Shown here piece after piece: positions 17,840 to 26,707 of a DNA stretch of 64,000 nucleotides. The stretch spans positions 186,001 through 250,000 of the forward strand of contig NZ_JBJIAA010000001.1 of assembly GCF_045310695.1 (NCBI RefSeq). Direction: 5' to 3'. Origin of the DNA: Clostridium_S neuense. Lineage in GTDB: Bacteria > Bacillota > Clostridia > Clostridiales > Clostridiaceae. Below the pieces are notes generated by a model that made no database searches, had not been told where the DNA came from, and was given only the letters and a program-made list of their open reading frames with translations. Made by a program: the position numbers and the translations under genes. Each line of letters starts with the position of its first letter. The first letter of the stretch is position 1.

Positions 17840-18796
17840 TTATAGTCCTAAAATTCTACAGTTAGGCAGTGCATTTTCCAAAATTTTTTGTTCAGAATCG
17901 CTTAAACCATTTACAATTAATTCTTTCAAGTTTTTCAATTGTTTTAATGCACTTATGTCACTAATTTGAGTATTATCTAAATTAAGAGCTTCTAAATTAT
18001 CTAGTTCCTTTAATACACTTAAATCTTTTATTGGTGAATTTACTAAATAGAGTTCCTCTAAGTTTTTTAATCCCTTTAATGCACTTATATCACTTACTTT
18101 AGTATTACTTAAATCAAGAACCTCTAAATTATATAAATTTTTTAATGGGGTTATATCACTTATGTTTGTATTTTCTAATGTAAGTTCCTCTAAACTTGTC
18201 AATTCTTTTAATGAACTTATATCCTTCACCTTAGTATTGCTAAGATTAAGGTCTTCTAAATTAACAAACTCATCTATTCCACTAATATCTTCTACATCAA
18301 TCCCACCAGCATCAAATTCAGTTAATTTATCAACATCACTTTTTAATATTTCTTCATTAGGCTTCTTAAGATAATTCTTTACCGAATCCTGAAAAACTTT
18401 ATCTTTAAAAATTACTGCATCCTTATTTTCAGGTTCAACACTAAAGTTTACAAAAGCTGCTTGTTTTATACTTTTATTATTTTTATCGTGTACTTTGTTA
18501 TTTACAGTAAGCTGATACTTCTCACCTAACAAATATCCCCAAGTTGGATATTCTACAATTATACTTTTATTATCTTTTCCTAATTCTAATTGTACATCCA
18601 CCTTATTGCCTTTACTATCCGTCACTACAATTCCTTGTTTTGATAAATCATCAAATGCAACTTCTCTATTAAAATGAATTGTCCAATTTTTATATTCATC
18701 TACCACAAAATTATTTGTAGTTTCAGCTGCTTTTACATTTTGCGGAATAAGTAATGCTAAACTAATACAAGTTACAGCTAATATTTTTCTAATCAC
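17840..18796 (-). CDS. Secreted leucine-rich-repeat protein
   Basis: 318 residues with a cleavable signal peptide ending near VKAAE. An Ig-like beta domain of about 90 residues follows (FNREVAFDDLSKQGIVV ... FVNFSVEP), of the kind that precedes LRRs in clostridial surface proteins. Next comes a linker with Asp-rich helices, then five or more 22-residue leucine-rich repeats (LEDLNLSNTKVKDISSLKEL and copies) of the internalin type. There is no LPXTG or cell-wall-binding repeat, so it is probably released or loosely bound. Monocistronic. Confidence 0.85.
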   Translation of the reverse strand: MIRKILAVTCISLALLIPQNVKAAETTNNFVVDEYKNWTIHFNREVAFDDLSKQGIVVTDSKGNKVDVQLELGKDNKSIIVEYPTWGYLLGEKYQLTVNNKVHDKNNKSIKQAAFVNFSVEPENKDAVIFKDKVFQDSVKNYLKKPNEEILKSDVDKLTEFDAGGIDVEDISGIDEFVNLEDLNLSNTKVKDISSLKELTSLEELTLENTNISDITPLKNLYNLEVLDLSNTKVSDISALKGLKNLEELYLVNSPIKDLSVLKELDNLEALNLDNTQISDISALKQLKNLKELIVNGLSDSEQKILENALPNCRILGL

Positions 18797-18885
18797 TGTA
18801 CACCCATCCCCTTCTTCTAATTATAAAATATATATAATGAGTATACATTAAATTACTTTTTTAGTAAATCAATCACATTTCTTGA

Positions 18886-19569
18886 TTACCCTTCAATATC
18901 CTCAACAACTTCTATTCCATTCATTCTCATATTATAAAGTGCAAATAAATTCATTAACTGAGCATCATGATTAGTTATATCTAAGTCATAGGTTTCAACG
19001 CCTTTAATAGGTATTATTATTCTTGAATTTATATTGTTTTCATTGAAAAATGTTTTTTGAGTAAGACAATAATTTAAAACGCATATATCCGTAACATCTC
19101 CAAGAACTATTATATTTGTTTTATTCCTATTGATTTTAAGCCACTTTGAGTAATCCTCACATAAAAAACCATTTACACTATTCTTAAAACAAACTGTGCT
19201 GTTTCCATCTAGAAATGGCTTTAATTCATCTACTATTTCACTTTCACTGGTGTTTTCTATGCAGTGCTCCAAATAAGAATTAAATTCAGCTGAAGCTTTA
19301 GTATGCCTATCTACAAAAAATATTTTATGGTATTCTTTAAAGTACTCATTAATTTTAACTGCATAAGGTATTATTTTTCCAACTAAATCTGAACTTAAAT
19401 TGCCTTCCTTACAAAAACCATTTATTATATCCACATTTACTACTACAGTATCCTCTTGTTTAAAATCACTTACCTTTAATGTTGGCAAATTTTCAAACGA
19501 TTCTATTATGTTTAGTAAAAAGCCTTTTGACTTTTCTATAAACTTATCCTTATCAAATATTTTTTCCAT
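18886..19569 (-). CDS. Isochorismatase-fold cysteine hydrolase (nicotinamidase-like)
   Basis: 227 residues. The amidase triad of this superfamily can be placed: Asp in VNVDIINGF (about D47), Lys in CFKNSVNGF (about K129) and Cys in GDVTDICVLNYCL (about C163). It is the last gene of the ECF transporter operon, starting 3 bp after the second ATPase, so it likely acts on the imported compound. Nicotinamidase activity is an attractive guess because of the fold, but related enzymes act on other amides and the substrate is not proven. Confidence 0.8.
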   Translation of the reverse strand: MEKIFDKDKFIEKSKGFLLNIIESFENLPTLKVSDFKQEDTVVVNVDIINGFCKEGNLSSDLVGKIIPYAVKINEYFKEYHKIFFVDRHTKASAEFNSYLEHCIENTSESEIVDELKPFLDGNSTVCFKNSVNGFLCEDYSKWLKINRNKTNIIVLGDVTDICVLNYCLTQKTFFNENNINSRIIIPIKGVETYDLDITNHDAQLMNLFALYNMRMNGIEVVEDIEG

Positions 19570-19572
19570 ATC

Positions 19573-20367
19573 TCATATCTCCTTTTCTAAAAATTCTTCT
19601 ATAGATAAAAAAGTTTCCTTAAAACCCATCTTATTACATAGCTCAGTCACATGGGGCAGTTCGAGATATGCTTTTTCAAGTACCTCCTTATTTGAAAACA
19701 CTTCACGTGTTGTTCCATCAAGGAGTACTTTACCCTCTGCAAAAACTACAGTTCTCTCAAAGTTTTCTGCCACAAAATCCATATCATGAATTATTGTAAT
19801 TACTAATTTGCCTTTTTCTTTAAGGCTTTTAATTATATTTTTAATTTTTTGTTTTCCTTCATAGTCCTGTGCTATTGTAGGCTCATCAAATATTATAATA
19901 TCTGTATCCATAGCTATTACAGAAGCAATACTTATTAATTTTCTTTCAGCTAAACTAAGATCATAAGGATTTTTATAAGTTTCATTAGATAATCCAACTT
20001 CCTCAAGAGCTAGCATTGAATTTTTTTCGGCATCAGTCCTACTTTTACCTATATTTAAAGGTCCAAACATAACTTCGTCTATAACCTTATTCTTAAATAT
20101 TTGATCATCTGGATTTTGAAAAACCATTCCAATTGATTTAGAAAGCTTAGCTGGACTTACAGACTTTGTATTTACTCCATTTATAATTATATCACCGCTT
20201 TTAGGCTTTAGCAGTCCTTTAAGCAGCTTAACAAATGTTGTTTTTCCCGCACCATTTTGCCCAATTATTGCCGTTGATTTTTTATCAAAGGTTAAATTTA
20301 ATCCCTTTAATATTTCTTCCTCTTTATCATAATAAAAATGTAATTCTTTAATTTCTATGCTATTCAT
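19573..20367 (-). CDS. ecfA: ECF transporter ATPase, degenerate signature motif
   Basis: Energy-coupling ATPase of 264 residues. Walker A (GQNGAGKTT), Q-loop (VFQNPDDQIF) and Walker B (IIIFDEPTIAQD) are intact. The ABC signature reads LSLAER instead of LSGGQ, while the partner ATPase has a canonical one. Two non-identical ATPases are normal in ECF transporters. It overlaps the preceding gene by 8 bp and begins at an ATG. Confidence 0.93.
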   Translation of the reverse strand: MNSIEIKELHFYYDKEEEILKGLNLTFDKKSTAIIGQNGAGKTTFVKLLKGLLKPKSGDIIINGVNTKSVSPAKLSKSIGMVFQNPDDQIFKNKVIDEVMFGPLNIGKSRTDAEKNSMLALEEVGLSNETYKNPYDLSLAERKLISIASVIAMDTDIIIFDEPTIAQDYEGKQKIKNIIKSLKEKGKLVITIIHDMDFVAENFERTVVFAEGKVLLDGTTREVFSNKEVLEKAYLELPHVTELCNKMGFKETFLSIEEFLEKEI

Positions 20368-21205
20368 TATAATTCACCACCAGTTTATATGCCTCCTCTA
20401 AGGTTACTGGATACAAGCCTGTTTCGTCATTTTTTAATTTTAGTCCTTTGCATATCTTAGTGTAAACAGGTGCTGTAACTCCATGCTTTTCCAGGTCATC
20501 TCTTGAGAAAACTTTTTCTGGAATATCAAAATCTATTATCTTCCCTTCACTTAGAAGCATTATTTTGGAAGCATACTGTGCAATTTTTTCCATTTTGTGG
20601 TCAACCATTATTACGGTTTTTCCTTCTTCACTCAATTTTTGAATTGCCTTATAAACTTCTTCTGAACCCTGAGGATCAAGCTGTGAGGTTGGTTCATCTA
20701 ATATTATTATTTCTGGATTCATAGAAATAACACTAGCTATTGCTACTCTCTGCATTTGACCACCAGATAATTCAAAAGGACTTCTATCCTTATATTTATA
20801 TATATCAAGTAATTTAAGTGAATAATCTATTCTCTCTATCATTTCACCTCTAGGAACGCCTAGATTTTCAAGTCCAAAAGAAATTTCTTCATATACTGAG
20901 AGCTTAGAGCCTGTAATTTGCGTAAATGGATTCTGAAAAACTAAGCCAACCTTTTTAACAACATCACTTATCTTACTATTGAAAATTTCCATGTTACAGA
21001 CCGTCACCTTGCCGCCATAAGCTCCTTTATAAAAATGTGGAACCAAACCTATTAATGCTTGACATAGTGTAGACTTTCCTGATGAGTTTCTTCCTATTAT
21101 TCCAATAAACTCTCCCTTTTTAACCTTAAAGCTTATATCATTTAATGCTAATGTATCCGTCAAAGGGTACTTGTACTTTAAATTTTCCACAACTATCTCT
21201 TCCAT
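20360..21205 (-). CDS. ecfA: ECF transporter ATPase, canonical
   Basis: About 281 residues. Walker A (GRNSSGKSTLCQAL), Q-loop (VFQNPFTQITGSKLS), signature (LSGGQMQRVA), Walker B (IIILDEPTSQLD) and the switch His (MVDHKMEKIA). The start is the ATG at 21205, seven bases after GGAGG; a TTG at 21220 is part of that box. It overlaps ecfT by 13 bp. It pairs with the ATPase downstream to energise substrate uptake. Confidence 0.94.
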   Translation of the reverse strand: MEEIVVENLKYKYPLTDTLALNDISFKVKKGEFIGIIGRNSSGKSTLCQALIGLVPHFYKGAYGGKVTVCNMEIFNSKISDVVKKVGLVFQNPFTQITGSKLSVYEEISFGLENLGVPRGEMIERIDYSLKLLDIYKYKDRSPFELSGGQMQRVAIASVISMNPEIIILDEPTSQLDPQGSEEVYKAIQKLSEEGKTVIMVDHKMEKIAQYASKIMLLSEGKIIDFDIPEKVFSRDDLEKHGVTAPVYTKICKGLKLKNDETGLYPVTLEEAYKLVVNYNE

Positions 21206-21969
21206 ATAAATATCCTCCAAATAATAGCTGCTGCAAATATAATTACTATCGCTAATCTTACAAATTTGCTGCCATAAGAAAATTCTTCTTCATTTAAAAA
21301 AGTTTTCTTTACCTTTGAATCAAAAGCTCTAACCTCTAATGCCATAGATCTTTCTCTAGTACTTGTTAAAGAATTCATAGTAGCAGGAGCTATGAGCGGC
21401 AAAAATGCTTTAAGCCTAACTATAATATTTCCCTCTGTCTCCATCCCTCTTGATCTTTGGGCATCTGTAATTTTGCTCATAGTTGAGGTCATTTGTGGTA
21501 TTAATTGAAGTACAGAACTTAAAACATATCCTATTTTAGGTGATAATCCCCTTCGTACAAATGCTTCAATCAAATCAGAGGGCTTTGTAGTAAGTATAAG
21601 TATAGAAACAGAACTTAATATATTTAAAACACGAAGGCAAATTTCAAAAGCATAGCTTAGTCCTTCTTTATAAAAAACTAAGCTACCAAGCTTAAATAAT
21701 TCAGTTTTATTTCCTGCCCTAAATAATCCCTGAATTACAATAACTGAAACTAAAACAATAAAGCTAAAACCTATAATAGGTACAACCCTTTTTAAAACCT
21801 TGCCCATGCATAAAATCATTAAAGTTAAGAAAAGAAAAACTATTGAAATGATTTTGCTCGGAAGAATGATAGGCACTGCAATTACTAAAATTATATATAA
21901 CACCTTAGTGATTGGATCAATTTTGTGTATTGCAGTGTCTTTTTTTTCGTATAAACTTAATGTTTTCAA
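21193..21969 (-). CDS. ecfT: ECF transporter transmembrane coupling protein EcfT
   Basis: About 258 residues with several membrane segments. The two coupling-helix motifs that contact the ATPases fit the family: the region around ITDAQRSRGMETEG, and RSMALEVRAFDS. The start is the TTG at 21969, six bases after GGGGTG. Upstream of it the operon is interrupted by a 180-bp family-B repeat before the substrate-binding gene. Confidence 0.93.
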   Translation of the reverse strand: MKTLSLYEKKDTAIHKIDPITKVLYIILVIAVPIILPSKIISIVFLFLTLMILCMGKVLKRVVPIIGFSFIVLVSVIVIQGLFRAGNKTELFKLGSLVFYKEGLSYAFEICLRVLNILSSVSILILTTKPSDLIEAFVRRGLSPKIGYVLSSVLQLIPQMTSTMSKITDAQRSRGMETEGNIIVRLKAFLPLIAPATMNSLTSTRERSMALEVRAFDSKVKKTFLNEEEFSYGSKFVRLAIVIIFAAAIIWRIFIWKR

Positions 21970-21987
21970 AACAATCACCCCTTTAGG

Positions 21988-22168
21988 CAGAGTAGAGAGT
22001 AAAGAGCAGAGAGTAGAGTGAAGGATGATTTTTCTCCGCTACGCTTTAAAAAATCTTAATCACCAACACATGGTGCTCAGTGAAGCTGATAATTTATAAT
22101 TTCTAAGATTTACCTAAGTGAAACGAAAGGTAAATCAACCTTCACTCTACTCTCTACTCCCTACTCTG
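21988..22168. repeat. Family-B element 2 (heptad-armed hairpin) inside ECF operon
   Basis: The arms are heptad arrays of the AGAGTAR type: left arm from CAGAGTAGAGAGTA, right arm the approximate complement ending CTACTCTG. The body has TTTTTCTCCGC and GAAACGAAAGGTAAATCA, matching the body of the other copies. It lies between the S component and ecfT. Confidence 0.8.
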
Positions 22169-22170
22169 TT

Positions 22171-22773
22171 TTAAAGTTTTTCTATTCTTTCGTCTCCCCT
22201 AAACAATATAATCAGCTTTTCAGGAAGTCCTTTAAATATTAAGTACGCAATAACTACTGTTGATATTTTATCTGGAAAGTCCACAACAAATTCATCAATA
22301 AATGAAGCTATCCACATTGGAAAGTGCTTTGCTATTAAAGAAGCATAAACTGCATCTCCCCATACGTTGCCTGTTTGTCCACCCCAAAATCCAATATTTA
22401 TAGGCGTAGACACTACAGTTGATACTACTGAAGCAATAATTCCAAGCAGCACTGCCCTTCCAACATTCTTAACCCAGCCTTTATATGCTAGTATACCTAC
22501 GACAAGACCGATTGCAACACTTGTAAGTCCATATATAAAACTTACCGGTGATATTGTCAGCCCATAAATTATATTGTTAATTGCACCGCATATAGCGCCA
22601 ACAATTGGACCAGAAAGCATACCTGCAAGTATTGTACCTATTGAATCAAGCCAAAGTGGAAGCTTTAAAAATTCTGCAAAAGCCTTTCCTACATAATTAA
22701 TGCCAACACCTGCTGGTATTAATACCAATGCTGCTGTTGATAGTTTTAAACTCCACATATTCTTTTTACTCAT
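22171..22773 (-). CDS. ECF transporter S component, substrate unassigned
   Basis: 200 residues with about six membrane segments; LWLDSIGTILAGMLSGPIVG and the repeated small-residue helices are typical of ECF substrate-binding subunits. First gene of the ECF unit, with ATG at 22773 after GGAGGAGACAAT. The substrate cannot be read from sequence. The nicotinamidase-like hydrolase at the end of the operon and two TGTATATACA palindromes upstream make a vitamin or pyridine-type substrate possible. The long loop before the C-terminus is not unusual. Confidence 0.8.
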   Translation of the reverse strand: MSKKNMWSLKLSTAALVLIPAGVGINYVGKAFAEFLKLPLWLDSIGTILAGMLSGPIVGAICGAINNIIYGLTISPVSFIYGLTSVAIGLVVGILAYKGWVKNVGRAVLLGIIASVVSTVVSTPINIGFWGGQTGNVWGDAVYASLIAKHFPMWIASFIDEFVVDFPDKISTVVIAYLIFKGLPEKLIILFRGDERIEKL

Positions 22774-22796
22774 ATTGTCTCCTCCAAATTTTTATA

Positions 22797-22850
22797 TGTA
22801 TATACACCTGTTTACTATAATAGCAAATTTTTTTACTGTTGTATATACAA
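22797..22850 (-). promoter_or_regulatory. Paired TGTATATACA palindromes upstream of ECF operon
   Basis: Perfect palindromes TGTATATACA at 22797-22806 and TTGTATATACAA at 22839-22850, centres 43 bp (about four helical turns) apart, flanking a -10-like TATTATAGT on the - strand. The nearer one continues as ACACCTGTTTA. Likely repressor operators for the ECF operon. Confidence 0.5.
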
Positions 22851-23082
22851 TGATTAATAAAATGTGGATTAACAGAAATGAATATATAGCTTCTTCATAG
22901 GACATGGTAAATTTATTAAATTAAATAAAAACATCATTAACGGCTGGAGACAAAAAACTTCCTCCCTAAGATTATCTTATTAGACATGGTAATTTAATTA
23001 GCAAATCTGCAATTAAAAGTATATTGTTCACCTTTGAAACTTTAGAATAAACTCGTGCAGTAAGCTTTATATCGATCTCGTT
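22851..23082. other. Intergenic region, nothing specific seen
   Basis: AT-rich spacer between the ABC permease gene at 23083 and the ECF promoter region. No ORF with a ribosome-binding site, hairpin terminator or known riboswitch is visible. Confidence 0.35.
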
Positions 23083-23721
23083 TTAATCATCCAAAGCCGC
23101 ACATGAGTATGCTATTAAATTAAGTAATACGCTAATTACTGCGCCACATAAGATTATGTAGCTAGAATTATTATGAAATGTATTTTTTACAAATTCTAAA
23201 AATATAAAATGATACTTTGAAATAGCACATAAGGTTAAAATAAATACTGAAGCAAAAAAAGCTAGTATAATATGCAGCCTTAATATCAAAACTTTAATAA
23301 AACTAATAAATCCAACCGTAACTAATAATACAAATAATGTATCAGCAAAATTTTGCATGTCACTGTTTTTATCTTTCATTACTGCATATTTAATTACGGC
23401 TATTAGTAATATATATACAATTCCTAAAACATTATTAATTATAATTGGTACTAAGCTATTAATTTGCTTTGAAATAACTGTAGTTTTTATGAACCTTCTA
23501 TTTAACCCCACTTCCAAATCATTTCCAAAGAAACAAGCTAATAACAATATCAAAGCAAAATCTAAAAACAGTATTGGCATCATATAAAGTTTCGACGATA
23601 ATTTTTCAACAAAAAATATTCCAGGATACGATAATAAGGCAGCTACTATAATATTAAACATGCAGTATAAAATTTTTTTGTAGCTTAGATATACCTTTGT
23701 AGAGCGTATTATAGTATTCAT
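23083..23721 (-). CDS. ABC-type permease-like membrane protein
   Basis: About 212 residues with six predicted membrane segments and no recognised catalytic motif. The start is set at ATG 23721, eight bases after GAGGTGG; the upstream ATG at 23733 touches that box. The start overlaps the stop of the preceding membrane gene. Last gene of regulator-ATPase-membrane-membrane, so it most likely forms the channel with its neighbour. Confidence 0.7.
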   Translation of the reverse strand: MNTIIRSTKVYLSYKKILYCMFNIIVAALLSYPGIFFVEKLSSKLYMMPILFLDFALILLLACFFGNDLEVGLNRRFIKTTVISKQINSLVPIIINNVLGIVYILLIAVIKYAVMKDKNSDMQNFADTLFVLLVTVGFISFIKVLILRLHIILAFFASVFILTLCAISKYHFIFLEFVKNTFHNNSSYIILCGAVISVLLNLIAYSCAALDD

Positions 23722-24404
23722 TGCACCATCCACCTCTTTTTTATAATCCTAAATACAATTGCATATATTACGCTCAAATAAATAGCTGTTAATATAAAAG
23801 TAATTATAATTATACTAGATGAACTAATGACAGTTGATAAATTCTTACCTTGAAAACAATTAGAAGTAGCTCCGAAGCCAATCATACCACAGGTAATCAT
23901 TGAGGTAACAACATCTACCTTTGTCCCGTTCTTAAAACAATATGCTAATATTTGATGCACACCTAACAAAAAAAGTCCTATCACAATTCCATAAAAAATT
24001 TGATATTCATTATAGAAAGTTTTTATTTTTAAAATCATAAAAATTGCCTTTAAAAATACAAAATAAATTAAGTAATAAGCTAAGCCTTCTAAAATGCTAA
24101 TTATCATCATCATTTTTAACTTTCCGTATGAATTTTTTATACTCCTAATAAATTTTCCGTATCCACTATTATTCCTTACCCAAAGCTCATAACTACCAGA
24201 TGTAATATTTGAAACCATAACTATAGCAATTACATATATCCCTCGTATAGCAATGTTAGTATATCCCGCAATGTTAGTATATCCCGCAATTTTCATTATT
24301 CCTATAAAAATAAATGTGATAAAAATGCCCATAACAAATAAAATAAGTCTTAATTTAAACCCAATATTATAACATTTATATGCCTTAACAATTTCTTCAA
24401 TCAT
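23718..24404 (-). CDS. ABC-type permease-like membrane protein with in-frame 18-bp duplication
   Basis: About 228 residues with roughly six membrane segments. The start is ATG 24404, six bases after GGAGG. Residues near 45-57 read AGYTNI twice in succession, from an exact 18-bp tandem duplication at 24250-24285; this looks recent, since the DNA copies are identical. It follows the ATPase gene by about 20 bp and overlaps the next membrane gene. Confidence 0.72.
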   Translation of the reverse strand: MIEEIVKAYKCYNIGFKLRLILFVMGIFITFIFIGIMKIAGYTNIAGYTNIAIRGIYVIAIVMVSNITSGSYELWVRNNSGYGKFIRSIKNSYGKLKMMMIISILEGLAYYLIYFVFLKAIFMILKIKTFYNEYQIFYGIVIGLFLLGVHQILAYCFKNGTKVDVVTSMITCGMIGFGATSNCFQGKNLSTVISSSSIIIITFILTAIYLSVIYAIVFRIIKKRWMVQ

Positions 24405-24425
24405 ATTAGTCCTCCTCACATGAAT

Positions 24426-25292
24426 TTAAACATCAAATTCTTTTGACTTTAGAAGCATTACAATTATTTGCTGAAGAGATGGCATCTCTACTGCTGCATC
24501 AAATTTTTCTGCTATTTTATTTGCATCACTTGACAATACTATCCCATCAAAGCCTAATGAAGTAAGTCTAATTTCCTTAAAATATTGTTTTATTTCATCA
24601 ACATTTTTACTATTTCCAGAAACAACTGAATATTTTTCTTTTAAGTCATCAACAAATCCCTTCTCTATTATCCTTCCATTTTTCATAACTATTACATAGT
24701 CAGTGGCATACTCCATATCTGCAATGTTATGTGTTGAAAAAAATATAGTTTTATTTCCATCCATAACATATTCTCTAAACAAATCACAAAGCTCATCTCT
24801 CATCAATGGATCAAGCGGCGAGGCTGGTTCATCTAGCACTAAAAGTTCTGTACTTCTTGCAAGTTGAGCTGCAAGCATAAGACGCATTTGAGTTCCCTTT
24901 GACATTTGAGCAATTTCCTTTTTTAAATTAATTTCAAACTTATTTACCAACTCATAAAATTTATCTCTATTAAAATTATCAAAACCAGCTTCCATAGCAG
25001 TTACAACATTTTTTATTTTCCAGTGAGGATAAAAGTAATTACTATCTGAAACGTAACCTATTTTGTCTTTAACCTCATTTTCTTCTGAAGAATCATATTT
25101 GTTAAAATACTCGATGCTTCCACCATTCCTTTTTTGAAGCCCCACAATTAAATCAATAAGTGTCGTTTTACCAGCGCCATTTGCTCCAACTAATCCTACA
25201 GTACAACCTTTAGGCAATTCAAAAGAAATATCATTAAGTTTAAATTCTTTAAAGTTTTTATCTAAATTTTTCACCTTTAATATGGTCTCCAT
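24426..25292 (-). CDS. ABC transporter ATPase, YtrB type
   Basis: 288 residues. Walker A (GANGAGKTTLIDL), signature variant (MSKGTQMRLMLA), Walker B (LLVLDEPASPLD) and the switch His (FSTHNIADME). The C-terminal 70-residue extension is common to ATPases linked to YtrA-type GntR regulators. It starts 2 bp after the regulator gene, so the two are coupled. Substrate unknown; relatives respond to cell-wall antibiotics. Confidence 0.9.
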   Translation of the reverse strand: METILKVKNLDKNFKEFKLNDISFELPKGCTVGLVGANGAGKTTLIDLIVGLQKRNGGSIEYFNKYDSSEENEVKDKIGYVSDSNYFYPHWKIKNVVTAMEAGFDNFNRDKFYELVNKFEINLKKEIAQMSKGTQMRLMLAAQLARSTELLVLDEPASPLDPLMRDELCDLFREYVMDGNKTIFFSTHNIADMEYATDYVIVMKNGRIIEKGFVDDLKEKYSVVSGNSKNVDEIKQYFKEIRLTSLGFDGIVLSSDANKIAEKFDAAVEMPSLQQIIVMLLKSKEFDV

Positions 25293-25294
25293 AT

Positions 25295-25663
25295 CTATTC
25301 CACCTCCATTAATTTCTTTAAAATATTAACTAGTTCACCTTCAGATATACCTGCTATTTTGCTGCACTCTATTGCATTTAACAGATGCTGCTCTATAAGT
25401 CTTAAGTGCTGCTCTTTTATCATCTCATCATTTTGTGCATTAATTAAATACCCTTTTCCCTGCTGAGAAGTTATAAGCCCTTCTTCCTCTAAAATTTGAT
25501 AAGCTTTCATTGTTGTTATAACGCTTATCCTAAGATCCGCTGCCAGCTGTCTTATGGATGGAAGATATTCTCCTCCTTTAAGTTCTCCTTTGAGTATTTG
25601 ATCTCTAAGCTGGCTACTTATTTGCTTATATAAGGGTTCCTTTGAATTCTGATATAATTTCAT
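25295..25663 (-). CDS. GntR-family regulator, YtrA type
   Basis: About 122 residues: winged helix (EPLYKQISSQLRDQILKG, LPSIRQLAADLRIS, EEEGLITSQQGKGY) and a short C-terminal helical tail. The start is ATG 25663 after GGAGGGAAAA; the GTG at 25675 lies within the box region. Heads the operon with the ATPase and two membrane proteins. A perfect 9-bp inverted repeat at 25674-25698 overlaps its upstream region and is the likely autoregulatory operator. Confidence 0.88.
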   Translation of the reverse strand: MKLYQNSKEPLYKQISSQLRDQILKGELKGGEYLPSIRQLAADLRISVITTMKAYQILEEEGLITSQQGKGYLINAQNDEMIKEQHLRLIEQHLLNAIECSKIAGISEGELVNILKKLMEVE

Positions 25664-25673
25664 TTTTCCCTCC

Positions 25674-25698
25674 ACTGTTTATGTGTTATATAAACAGT
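25674..25698. promoter_or_regulatory. Inverted-repeat operator upstream of GntR-ABC operon
   Basis: ACTGTTTAT (25674-25682) and ATAAACAGT (25690-25698) are exact inverted copies with a 7-bp spacer, placed immediately upstream of the ribosome-binding site of the regulator gene. Fits autorepression by the YtrA-type regulator. Confidence 0.6.
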
Positions 25699-25736
25699 TT
25701 ATACACTCTTATTATTAATGTCAAGATAAAATTTAT

Positions 25737-25778
25737 AGCGGGGCTGTCACACTAAATCATTAGTGTAACAGCCCCGCT
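25737..25778 (-). terminator. Strong 19-bp hairpin terminator
   Basis: AGCGGGGCTGTCACACTAA pairs with TTAGTGTAACAGCCCCGCT around ATCA, with a single mismatch. It lies just downstream of the MBL-fold gene on the - strand, followed there by an AT-rich stretch. Its unusual GC content marks it out from the surroundings. Confidence 0.8.
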
Positions 25779-25831
25779 ATTTTGCTATATTCACTTGATG
25801 CTGCGCCATATGGTGAAAGTGCCTCGATTTC

Positions 25832-26695
25832 CTAAATTATTTCTTTTACTGTACCAGTTTTATTATAGAAAAAGCCACTGCAGTTTTTACTAATTTCATT
25901 AACTGCCTTTTCTCCCGTACAATGTGATAATCCAATTACTTCTATATTAAGGTTGTTTAAACACTCAATGGATTTTTTTATTCTTGAGGAATCTGCTTCA
26001 ACAAGATGTGATCCTCCTATTATTGCATAAATCTTTTCATTAAAGGCTTCTCCAATAGTACTAATCATATTTAAAAATCCCGGATGGCTGCATCCAAGCA
26101 GTATAACTATTCCCTTTGAAGTTTTAACTGCAAGAGCTATTTCATCCTCAAATTGGTCTACAATATATTTATCTCCCACTTTAACTCTCATATTTTCATT
26201 GATTTTTTCAATATTATATTTTTTATTAAAATTTGAAAATACAAAAACCTCGTCACTTATTTTTAAAGCATTATTTTTCACAAAATCAATTGTAATTCCT
26301 TTATTGCGTATGTAAGCTTCATCAAAATTTATGCCTATATCGTTATAGCCAATACATTTTGAAAAATCACTTTTAAGTGTTCCATCTGAGTAATAATATC
26401 TATTACTTTTCTCAAAAAAATATTTACTTACAATAAGCTTAGGTTTTATATCATAATCCTCAAGCAATCTCTTCACTCCACCACAATGATCATAGTGTGC
26501 ATGACTAAGAACTAAAACATCAATATTTTTCAAATCAACCTTGAGTTTATGTGCATTATCAATAAAATCACCTGTTTTACCTGTATCAAATAAAATATTG
26601 CACTCTTTTGTTTCAATAAACATAGCTAACCCATGTTCAGACTTTAATTTTTTGTCATCGTCCTGAACATTTTCAATTAATGTAGTCATTCTCAT
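25832..26695 (-). CDS. MBL-fold metallo-hydrolase (COG1237-like)
   Basis: 287 residues. The metal-binding motif SHAHYDHCGG near residue 65 defines the metallo-beta-lactamase fold. Later metal ligands are likely in GCSHPGF and GLSHCTGEKA. The overall shape matches the small-molecule hydrolases related to dihydropterin-type enzymes (COG1237) rather than beta-lactamases or RNases. The substrate is unknown. It starts 12 bp after the soluble chemoreceptor-like gene, so the two are probably co-transcribed; whether they share a signal is speculation. Confidence 0.8.
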   Translation of the reverse strand: MRMTTLIENVQDDDKKLKSEHGLAMFIETKECNILFDTGKTGDFIDNAHKLKVDLKNIDVLVLSHAHYDHCGGVKRLLEDYDIKPKLIVSKYFFEKSNRYYYSDGTLKSDFSKCIGYNDIGINFDEAYIRNKGITIDFVKNNALKISDEVFVFSNFNKKYNIEKINENMRVKVGDKYIVDQFEDEIALAVKTSKGIVILLGCSHPGFLNMISTIGEAFNEKIYAIIGGSHLVEADSSRIKKSIECLNNLNIEVIGLSHCTGEKAVNEISKNCSGFFYNKTGTVKEII

Positions 26696-26707
26696 ATAAG
26701 TTACCCC

